This document shows, piece after piece, positions 45,435 to 53,624 of a stretch of DNA of 64,000 bases. The notes beneath the pieces are model-generated. The model was not told where the DNA came from. It saw only the letters and a list, made by a program, of their open reading frames with translations, and ran no database searches. Position 1 is the first letter of the stretch. Each line of letters begins with the position of its first letter. Origin of the DNA: Adiantum capillus-veneris. Lineage: Eukaryota > Streptophyta > Polypodiopsida > Polypodiales > Pteridaceae. The position numbers were made by a program, and so were the translations under genes. The DNA lies in the NCBI GenBank assembly GCA_014529385.2, contig CM043967.1:128437182-128501181 (forward strand), read 5' to 3'.

Positions 45435-46418
45435 CTAGTATCTCGGTTGCTTGACTGCTGCTGCCACCATGATGACCTTCACTTCTCTCTCAACACATGT
45501 AACTGCTTGTTGTGCAAGTAAATCGGCATCTTCATTTTGTTTCCTCGGAATATGATATAGTTGCACTTCTTCAAACTGATTAAACATCTTACGAATGGCA
45601 TGAACTTTTGTCCTTAAGCTTTCATTCTTGCATGCCCAAATGCCTAAAATCTGTTTAACAATGAGAAGTGCATCTCCCTTTACCATGAGACGTTTTATCC
45701 CTTGGCCAATGCACATCTTCAAACCATGAAGTAGTGTGTCATATTCTGCTTCATTGTTGCTAGTTGAACCTGGTAGATTGACCTTCTCTTTCATGACCAC
45801 CTCTCCACTTGGGTTGAGCAATACTAGCCCTCCCCCTACTTTCCCTGTGGCTCGACGAAAAGCTCCATCAAAGAACAAGGTAAAAGCATTAGGAATACTT
45901 TTTGGTGGTGGCAATGGTAGGGTCTTTACTTGAGGCACCTTAATTTCCTTCTCATGTACCCTATAAGTGAGAATCCCTGCCAATTGTGCACGCACACTAT
46001 CTTCTACCTTGAAAGAGTATTGAAACTCTTGCAACTCCATAATCCACTTTGAGATCCTAGTACTAAGATTCATTTGAGATGACACCCAAGGGAACAAATT
46101 CTCTGCGGTGAGGATTACAAAAGGTTTTGGGAGCAAGTAGGATCTAAACTTTCTCACCGCAAACATGAGAGAAAGCATCAGGAGTTCTGCTTCTGTGTAG
46201 TCTCTCTCCAAAGCATTCATGACCCTACTAGCAAAGTAGATGGGTCGCATCCTTGTATTGTGGGGATCTTGTTGTAGCAACACAGCACCAATTGTTTCTT
46301 TCCCAGCACTAGAGCTAACAAAGAATGTGTACTCCCAACAAGGAGGCATGAGTGTTGGTAGCTGACAAAATGGCTTTAATGTTACAAAAGTACTCTTCAA
46401 GCTCATCAGACCATGCAA
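45435..46418 (-). pseudogene. Dual RNase H region of the Tat element
   Basis: First part: gypsy RNase H with FVSSSAGKETIGAVLLQQ, RPIYFASRVMNALERDYTEAE and RKFRSYLLPKPFVILTAENL. The expected Asp of the first strand (DAS-type) is Ser and the later TDH-type Asp is absent. Second part: archaeal-type RNase H with TLFFDGAFRRATGKVGGGL, NNEAEYDTLLHGLKMC, KGDALLIVKQILG and NEDADLLAQQAV, giving the full D-E-D-D set. The layout suggests the second domain does the catalysis and the first is a structural connection. It is one base-frame off the preceding RT. Confidence 0.9.
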
Positions 46419-49284
46419 ATTCTACTCGTTGTGTCAACTTTTGCAAAGGATGAAGCAACTCCGAAGCTAAGTGAATAAAGCGTGACATATACTCTACTTT
46501 TTGAATGAATGATATGACCTCTTTGAGATTCTTGGGTGAGGGGAGCTCAATAAGAGCCTTTGCCTTTGAAGGATCCACCTCAATGCCTTTATAAGAAACT
46601 TTATGACCAAGCAAGATTACTTCATCCTCACCTATATGGCACTTGTCGGGGTTGAGTTGACCTCCCATGTCGTAGAGCTTCTTTAAACCTTCTTCTACCC
46701 TTTGTAGATGCAATGATTTTGAGCTATAAATACAGAAATCATCAATGAACACCCTAATTGACTTTCCAAAGAATGCTTGAAACACCATATTCATGAAACG
46801 TTGGAATGTTGCAGGAGCATTTGTCAGACCAAATGGCATGACTCTAAAAGCATAACAACCCCAAGGAGTGATAAAGGTTGTTTTCAATTGATCCTCCAAT
46901 GCGATACCTATTTGAAAGTAACCCAAGTAGCCATCACACACAGTGTACTTCTCATGACCAGCTACTTCATTTAGTATCTCATCCTGAAATGGGAGGGGAA
47001 AGTGATCTCTTTTTGTTGCCTCATTAAGTGGACAATAATCCACACACACCCTCCACTTGCCGTTTTTTTTAGGAGTGACAACAACGGGAGAGACCCACTC
47101 TGAATTCTCCACTGGATAAATGAAACCTGCTGCTAGAAGCTTTCTTACCTCCTTGAGTAGAGCCTGCTCCTTAATGACTCCTAGCCTTCGTAGCTTTTGA
47201 GCCTTAGGTGTGGCCTCTGGCTTCAACTCAATCTTGTGTTTAACAACATCTACTCCACGTACATCGGTGTAGTCTTTAGCAAAAAGCCTCAGAAATTTTC
47301 TTAGCACACATTTGAACTCCTCTCTTTCATCCTTTGTAAGTGTTGTTGATAGCATACCTTCCAGCATCCCTTCATCTTGAGCACCTTCGTTCTCTTGAGG
47401 ACCTACCTCCTCCAAGCCTTGACAAGAGCACTCTTGGTTGCTTGGCTTAAACCTTACCCCCATGACTTCGATGGAAGACTCCTCTTCAGTAATGCTGCTG
47501 CTACTTTCTTCTTCTGAAGTGCTATCGGTCCAACCTTCTTCCGTCTCACTTTGAGATGATTCTTCATGGAGCTCCTCTTGGCGTTGCTCCTTCATGTCAA
47601 AGACAACCTTCTTATGATTGTCATTCCTGCAAATTAATTTCCCACTCTCCCAATCCTGCAAAGCTCGCATTTTCATTAGCCATGGTCTTCCTAGGATAAA
47701 TGGATAACCACTTCCCTTGGTCGACATAACATAAAAATCCACTGCCTTCTTAATGCCAAAGGCCTCCACAAAAACGTTTTTACAAATTCCTACGCACCTA
47801 GCCTTGCTATTGTTTGCCATTTTCACTTTGATTTCAGGTGTCTCATGGATGTGCATGCCTAGTCTTTGCATGAGTCCCTCTGTCATGATGCAAATTTGTG
47901 CACCCCCATCCACTAGACCTTTCCTAACCAATCTCCCTTTGATGTAACAGTCTAGCACCGGTGTAATGTCCTCATTCATTTCAGCTTGTGCAATTTTTAC
48001 AACAGGCACACTCTCTTTTACCTTTCTCCTAGTGCTAAGTGCCCTTGTTAAATCCCTCCTAACTTGTGGACATAATGCAAGAAATTGAGGCCATGAAATA
48101 TCAGGACCCTTACCTCTCATGTCTTCCAACAAGTTGTACGGAGCCATACCATGTCCAAGAGGGAAGTCTTGGAGGTTGATACGACGTCGAGTCCTCTTGG
48201 TTTCCTTGGTTCCCTTTGCCTTCTTGCCTTGTCCATGGTCACTCTGTGATGTGACTCCTTCTTTCTCTTTACCTTTTCCTCGGCCACGCTTAATTCCATT
48301 GGCTTCCATGTCAACCTCATTTGAATTTGTCACCTCTACCACATGCACATTTGGATCTGGCAAAGGTGGAACTCCTTCTACCCCTTGTGGAGGTGGTCTT
48401 GGTCCATTTGGCCTTTGTAGAAGCCTTGGTTGTTGACCAGTTCCTTCACCTGCATTCATCACTGGGTAATTCAAGTTAGGCCTCCCTGGCTCCCCACGGG
48501 ACCAAGGACAATTATACATCCCATGTCCAGACTCTCCGCAATTCCAACATTGCAAGACTCTCCTAGGTCGTGGATCTCGCTCTTCAGTCTTCTTTGCTTG
48601 TCCCTTTGGACCTACAGCTTGTGCAAGGTGAATTGACAGGCTGCTTAAAGATTCGTTTAACTTCTCAATTACTTCCGTCGTTACCTCAAGAAGCTCCCTC
48701 GATGTTGATGCTTGTGACTTACCTTTGGGTCTAAGACCTTCTATTGGAACCTCCCCCCTTAAGCACTTGAGTTTCCTATATTTCTCAGCAGCCCTAGTTT
48801 CAGCTGCATCAAAGGTAGCAGGTGCACCCGCCTCAACTTTTACCTTAAGGTCAGGAAAGAGTCCGGCTATGAACCTCTCCTTCTTTATAAATTCTGCACC
48901 ATCACCAGGGTTAGCAACATTTCGTATCCATAGAGCCCAAAGACGTAGGAACTCTTGCTTGTACAAGTAGTAGTCATCTAAGTCTTTTTGCTTATGAGAA
49001 ACAATGTCTTGCCATAGTTTTTGAGTGTTTTGGGGATCAAAGAAGTATCTCTTGAAACGATTTAAAACTTCTGTGTAATTCCCCTTAACTTCCTCAGGCA
49101 AAGAGTCAAACCAAGTACTAGCATCTTTCCTAAGGACCACCTCAAACATTTCTACACGTTCTTGATCGGTTACTATCCTCTTGATACGGCAAGACATCTT
49201 GAAATTTGCTAAAAATAATTCTGCATCCTCTCCAGGCTCTCCAAAGAAAAGAGGATATCCAGACATTTGGCGTTGGCTCTCCAT
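46315..49284 (-). CDS. Gag-protease-RT polyprotein of the Tat element
   Basis: A 989-codon frame from ATG (MESQRQMSGYPLFFGEPGED). Residues about 20-180: gag capsid domain. About 248-261: CCHC knuckle CWNCGESGHGMYNC. About 455: protease loop LVDGGAQICIM, DGG in place of DTG/DSG, followed by FILGRPWLMKM. About 700-960: RT with NSEWVSPVVVTPKKNGKWRV, DGYLGYFQIGI, MPFGLTNAPATFQRF and the catalytic box VFIDDFCIYS at about 845. The frame is lost at about 46360, where comparison with copy D shows an AG missing in the CTGTCAGAGCTACC stretch; otherwise it would continue into RNase H. Upstream lie four small leader frames. Confidence 0.9.
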   Translation of the reverse strand: MESQRQMSGYPLFFGEPGEDAELFLANFKMSCRIKRIVTDQERVEMFEVVLRKDASTWFDSLPEEVKGNYTEVLNRFKRYFFDPQNTQKLWQDIVSHKQKDLDDYYLYKQEFLRLWALWIRNVANPGDGAEFIKKERFIAGLFPDLKVKVEAGAPATFDAAETRAAEKYRKLKCLRGEVPIEGLRPKGKSQASTSRELLEVTTEVIEKLNESLSSLSIHLAQAVGPKGQAKKTEERDPRPRRVLQCWNCGESGHGMYNCPWSRGEPGRPNLNYPVMNAGEGTGQQPRLLQRPNGPRPPPQGVEGVPPLPDPNVHVVEVTNSNEVDMEANGIKRGRGKGKEKEGVTSQSDHGQGKKAKGTKETKRTRRRINLQDFPLGHGMAPYNLLEDMRGKGPDISWPQFLALCPQVRRDLTRALSTRRKVKESVPVVKIAQAEMNEDITPVLDCYIKGRLVRKGLVDGGAQICIMTEGLMQRLGMHIHETPEIKVKMANNSKARCVGICKNVFVEAFGIKKAVDFYVMSTKGSGYPFILGRPWLMKMRALQDWESGKLICRNDNHKKVVFDMKEQRQEELHEESSQSETEEGWTDSTSEEESSSSITEEESSIEVMGVRFKPSNQECSCQGLEEVGPQENEGAQDEGMLEGMLSTTLTKDEREEFKCVLRKFLRLFAKDYTDVRGVDVVKHKIELKPEATPKAQKLRRLGVIKEQALLKEVRKLLAAGFIYPVENSEWVSPVVVTPKKNGKWRVCVDYCPLNEATKRDHFPLPFQDEILNEVAGHEKYTVCDGYLGYFQIGIALEDQLKTTFITPWGCYAFRVMPFGLTNAPATFQRFMNMVFQAFFGKSIRVFIDDFCIYSSKSLHLQRVEEGLKKLYDMGGQLNPDKCHIGEDEVILLGHKVSYKGIEVDPSKAKALIELPSPKNLKEVISFIQKVEYMSRFIHLASELLHPLQKLTQRVEFAWSDELEEYFCNIKAILSATNTHASLLGVHILC

Positions 49285-49333
49285 TATTATGAAAGATTAC
49301 AACACGAGTTACAATAAGGGATACAATAGAGAT

Positions 49334-49816
49334 CTAGAACCACTCGCCTGCAAATGAAGAAGTGAGAAAATACCACTCTAGGTTTTCTTCTTCAGCTATC
49401 CAAGCTTCAATAAGGTCTCGATTTGTTTGATCAAAACAAAAGGGTAGACTATTGATGAGCTCTAAGAAGGGTTGAAATTCTTCAAAGCTAAGGCGATAAA
49501 CAGAAATCTCTAGAACTTCATTTTCTGGATCCAAAAGAGCAACCACGTCCCAAGTGATAAATTGCACTTGCTCTACAATTCCCAATGCACAAGCGGTTTG
49601 TATAAAAACTAGATCTTCATGCTCGTCGAAGGCCGTGAGAAAGTAGCAATTGACTAGGAGCTCCTTTCCTTCGAGTTCCACACAGTCGGAGTGAGGCAAC
49701 CTTCTCACAATTTCATAAAGAACATCCTCATCAATTCCAATCAAGTTTGCAAGATTTAAAGACTCCACTTGTGCTACAAAATTCCTGGACAAAAACTCCT
49801 TAGGATTATGGTTAAA
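49334..49816 (-). CDS. Leader ORF d of the Tat element
   Basis: An open stretch of about 160 codons with no ATG, located 50 bp before gag. It contains YEIVRRLPHSDCVEL, EDLVFIQTACALGIVEQVQF, YRLSFEEFQPFLELINSL and acidic residues near the end (IAEEENLEWYF). It is a clear paralogue of ORF c. No known domain was recognised and it is absent from copy D. Without an ATG it would need splicing, frameshifting or a non-AUG start. Confidence 0.5.
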   Translation of the reverse strand, partial: FNHNPKEFLSRNFVAQVESLNLANLIGIDEDVLYEIVRRLPHSDCVELEGKELLVNCYFLTAFDEHEDLVFIQTACALGIVEQVQFITWDVVALLDPENEVLEISVYRLSFEEFQPFLELINSLPFCFDQTNRDLIEAWIAEEENLEWYFLTSSFAGEWF

Positions 49817-49890
49817 TCATTCAAAAGCATAAAGAGATTTACAATGTCTCTATGAACAAAGTGTCATAGAAAGTAGAGAAGGATGAGAAT

Positions 49891-50262
49891 TTATACAAAT
49901 TTGCAATCTTCTCTATGCTCTCTTTTATTAAGACAAGCTCTGAATAGCTCCCTATCTCCTTTGTTGAAAGCGAAAGGAAGACTATTAATAAGACGCAAAT
50001 GAGGGAAAAATTCACCAAATGTGAGTCTATGAAGCATGAACTCTGGCCGCAAGTTTCCTGAAGAGTCTTCTTCAATGGTGAAATGCACTCGCCAAACGCC
50101 AAATTTCACTCTATTTACCAATCTTAGGGCACACACTAGTTGGATGAATGCGCGGTCTTCCTTAGTGCCCAACAACAAGAGGAAAATGGAATCCACGCGT
50201 AGGACCTTCCGTCTTAACTTCACCACCCTCTTGTTATGAGGGAGACGCCTTACTACTTGCTC
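49891..50262 (-). CDS. Leader ORF c of the Tat element
   Basis: Open from just after an in-frame TAG, without ATG at its start. Reads EQVVRRLPHNKRVVKL, EDRAFIQLVCALRLVNRVKF, HRLTFGEFFPHLRLINSLPFAF. It lines up with ORF d over about 110 residues: RRLPH, ED-FIQ-CAL, V-F-W, RL-F-EF-P-L-LINSLPF are shared. No known domain. Sense-strand repeats of this kind between leader and gag recall the position of the extra ORF1 of Ogre-type Tat elements, but sequence relationship is untested. Confidence 0.5.
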   Translation of the reverse strand, partial: EQVVRRLPHNKRVVKLRRKVLRVDSIFLLLLGTKEDRAFIQLVCALRLVNRVKFGVWRVHFTIEEDSSGNLRPEFMLHRLTFGEFFPHLRLINSLPFAFNKGDRELFRACLNKREHREDCKFV

Positions 50263-50421
50263 CTACAACTCAATTGGTAATAGAGCTAGATCTCTAAGGA
50301 TTGAACTTTCACTGCACACACATTCCCAGTTAGAATAAATGATCGTTTTTTTTGTTTCTTGTAACAACTTGGACAAAGAAAAAACAAACATACACACTAC
50401 TTTGCCGGGCTGCACTTCATT

Positions 50422-50640
50422 TTAAAATAAAATGAACACATGTACATCAAAAGAAGTGTGGTAGTTGATGAGAGGTAGAATGACAGGGTTTGGTGATGCA
50501 AGAATTTCTCCTGCTCTTTGGGCACCAAACATGAATACCATACGTTGTTGAAAATGGATTTTTCTACTAATTGCAATGTTTATTCTAATGTGTGGAGTGA
50601 AATGGAAGGGGAAAACCTCTATTCCTGGACCATTATCCAT
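50422..50640 (-). CDS. Leader ORF b of the Tat element
   Basis: A 72-codon ATG frame, MDNGPGIEVFPFHF...VHVFILF. It starts 21 nt after the stop of ORF a. The counterpart in copy D (16889-17107) is intact with few residue changes. It is paralogous to ORF a in its C-terminal two thirds. Function unknown. Confidence 0.5.
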   Translation of the reverse strand: MDNGPGIEVFPFHFTPHIRINIAISRKIHFQQRMVFMFGAQRAGEILASPNPVILPLINYHTSFDVHVFILF

Positions 50641-50661
50641 GGTCTATGCATGACCTAATAC

Positions 50662-50874
50662 TCAAAACAAAACAAAAATATAGACGTCCAAACTAAGGTC
50701 GTACCTAATCAGAGGAAAAATAAAAGGGTTTACTGAAGCGTTTATCTCGGCCAACCTAAGAGGACCTAAAATCCTACGAATTACTCGCTGAAATTGCAAC
50801 TTAGTACTAACAATTATGTGTACCTTTTGCCTTGCAATGGGAATGAAAGGATCATACAAATTCTCGTGATTCAT
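50662..50874 (-). CDS. Leader ORF a of the Tat element
   Basis: A 70-codon ATG frame, the first after the primer-binding site, so the most likely to be reached by scanning ribosomes. Encodes MNHENLYDPFIPIARQK, a basic centre (QRVIRRILG) and a hydrophobic C-terminus (DVYIFVLF). Intact in copy D at 16655-16849, with a few differences. Function unknown. Confidence 0.55.
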   Translation of the reverse strand: MNHENLYDPFIPIARQKVHIIVSTKLQFQRVIRRILGPLRLAEINASVNPFIFPLIRYDLSLDVYIFVLF

Positions 50875-50936
50875 GCAACCTACTTGACTATGCTAAAGGT
50901 TGAACCTACACAAAAAGATACACAAGCCTGTTCTCA

Positions 50937-50948
50937 GTGGGGGCACCA
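50937..50948 (-). other. Primer-binding site of the Tat element
   Basis: TGGTGCCCCCAC on the minus strand, 4 bp after the 5' LTR, identical to copy D. Confidence 0.65.
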
Positions 50949-50952
50949 AAAT

Positions 50953-53620
50953 TGAGGCGGTCCGAGGCGGGCAACAAGAGAGGCGACCTCTAAACACCCC
51001 TCAAGGCTCCCGTGCTGCTCAATTGGGGATGGGGCAACCACAAGCACAACACAACAACAAACCCACAGCCAAACCCAAACAAGATAGGGGCACCACCTAG
51101 TTATGGTATGCGAACTAGGACGCAAGAGAGATTTTGGCACAACCAAGAAGATGCACCACACAACACACACAAACAACCTCACACCAAGACACACACAAAC
51201 TGGACCAGAGAGAGCTAGAGCAAAGGGAAGAGAGAGAGAAAAGGATCTTGCGTAATACCTTATTTGTGACTTGCAAATGGAGATGGTTCGTTATGATGCT
51301 ATTGTAGAACTTGTATAAAACTCACTCAATGCTTAGTGATTGCTAAACATTGCCAAAACACACACACACTGTCTTAGGGTGTGGGAGACCTCTCACCACA
51401 ATACCCTCTTACAATGGACACAAAATTGGCAATGAAAAAAACACACTAAAACACTTTCTAAAATCAAAATCAACTGATAAAACTCAAAATACACAAGTCA
51501 CCTTGAATTCACCAAACCTATTGCACAAATGGAAGGACAAAGATTTGAACGTCGAATCACGCCTTTGAATGCACCAAACCTCAATTTATTGGGTGATAAA
51601 GGAGCATATACAATAGTGGTTTTTGAGATTTGTGAAACTCACGCTCTCTCACTTGCAATGTGTAGCTTGAAAGCTTCTCTCACACCAAGAGTGAAGCTCA
51701 CAAGTGGTTGCTACACCTAAGTCTCTCCTCGCGCATAGAGTGTTGGGGTGCTATGTGAGATGTTGGAGGTTGTTTTACAAGAAGGAGAGGGGCCTATTTA
51801 TAGGTTGGAGACCCCTCATTAAGATTATTGGAAATCTTAATTTACAAACTAACAAATCAGGATTATGATTTTTTTGAATATCAAAACATTGCGGGCCTTC
51901 TTTGTCTGCTTGAGTCATGGGTGTGGGCTCAAAAGAAAGCATTATTGATGGTAGATAAGGTGAAAGTAAGTTTTAAAGAAGGGGAGAGGGAGAGAGAGAG
52001 AGAAGAGAGTTACTATACATGTCTTGAGGTGAGGTGTCTTTTATGGTTAGGTCAATGCTATTTTGTGTTAGTATGTTAGTCGTTAGTAATCACTAGAAAG
52101 TTAATGTTACATTTACAATGGGTAGAGTGAGTTGATTTGATGAAGGAAGAGGGGTGAATTAAAAGAGAATCATTGAGATGGTGAAGCTTTGAAGAAGCTT
52201 GAACTCACCCTTGTGTAGATTGTGGAAAAAATGACCGCTTGTCTTCTTCTTCTTCTTCGCTTCTTTACGCCGCCGCCACGGTTGACCACCACGATGAAAA
52301 GAGGATTTGTTGATGAAAAATCCTCAATTTGCAGAAGTTATCATGGTTAAGATGCTGAATTTTAGATATTTTAGGAGAGGTAAATGAAATTGTAACATAG
52401 AAGCAATAGAGAGAGACATGGAGAGGGTGTATGTATGTAGAGGTTCATAAAAGAACTATAGGGATGAGAGAGAAGGGTAATGGTGGAGAGGGTGGGAGAA
52501 GCCATGGAAGGTGCAGGTTTGAGTGAGGGATTGAGAGAAATGTGTGTGTGTGTGTGTGTGTGTAGAAGTGTGGAAAGAGGTGAGAGAAGACTATGGGCTA
52601 CTTGTGAGAAAAGTGGGCAGACTGGGGTCCACTCAAAAAATCATAGCTCACCGCTGGTAGCTCCAAAAATCATGAAAAAATTTGAGGTGATTATGCAAAG
52701 CGTGGGCTACATTTTCTCTTTTGACCACCGCTCCAAATTCGGAGTGGAGATAGGTGCCAAAATTATCACTAAAAAGCCTGTTTTTTATGCCTGCAAAAGT
52801 CTTTTAGTGGCCCCCTCCTTTGTTGAATTTGTACAATGCATCCAAGAGTGAGCCCCTCCTTTGTCATATTATAATACAAAGCATTCAAGTTTCCTTGACC
52901 CATGCATGGAGGAGGATTATTGGTGAAATAAGAAATATATACATGGTGGGACTAGTGTATGGACTATTCATGGACTTTAGCTCAATGAGCACATGGTGTT
53001 AGAATAATGAGTAAAAATAATAAATAAAAATATGGAGGAGTTATGGATATGGAAAGATATTGGAAATCATATGATATGGTCCCTCCTTGAATTATTTTGG
53101 GGTGAAAGAGAAAAAGGTATGCAAGTAAATAATATAATAAAAGTAACCAATGAGTAGAAATCAATTTTTTGTTTTCACGAGGGTGAGGGTGAAAATGTGG
53201 GAGTGATTTGTATAAAGAAAAAATATGAGGTTAGAGTATGTACATATTGGCAAAAAATATAATTATGGTGTAAGAGGATGAAAGAAGGTGTACATAGGTT
53301 TAATAAAACACACACCTAAGTAGAAATATTTAAATAAAATACCAAAATAATTATAAAAAATCCCTATATTTAGGCCATATATACAATGAAATATTTACAC
53401 ACAAAGAGGCCATAATATACTTTTATTTTTTTATTTTTTTTGGCTCACCTAGCCCAGTGACTAGCTAGCTGAGGGTTTTTAAGAAGATATGGGAAAAGCC
53501 CCCTAACTCACACACGCCTATGTACAGTGAAATGTCAGGGATAGCCATAGCGTTTGGGTTTATTTGGTAGGGTGGAGTAACTTAGTATGGCAATTATGGA
53601 GAGCCAAAAAACGGCTATCA
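50953..53620 (-). repeat. 5' LTR of the complete Tat element
   Basis: 2668 bp, TGATAGCC...CCGCCTCA on the minus strand, nearly identical to the 3' LTR. The TATA palindrome is at 51793-51804, placing the promoter about 1.8 kb into the LTR. Confidence 0.95.
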
Positions 53621-53624
53621 GCGG
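53621..53624. other. Target-site duplication GCGG, right
   Basis: Matches 41304-41307. Sequence on both sides contains related AACAGCG(G/A)TA phrases, so the target was itself a short AT/GCGG-type repeat. Confidence 0.9.

Larger units (their letters stand above)
41308..53620 (-). mobile_element. Complete Tat-lineage Ty3/gypsy retrotransposon (12.3 kb)
   Basis: Two 2668-bp LTRs in direct orientation, a GCGG target duplication, primer-binding site, polypurine tract and a 6977-bp interior read on the minus strand. The dual RNase H (gypsy RNase H followed by an archaeal-type one before integrase) is the hallmark of the Tat lineage. The LTRs look about 98% alike by eye, with many single-base indels in homopolymers, so the insertion is recent. 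Coding is broken by a frameshift between RT and RNase H and several in integrase. Confidence 0.93.
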
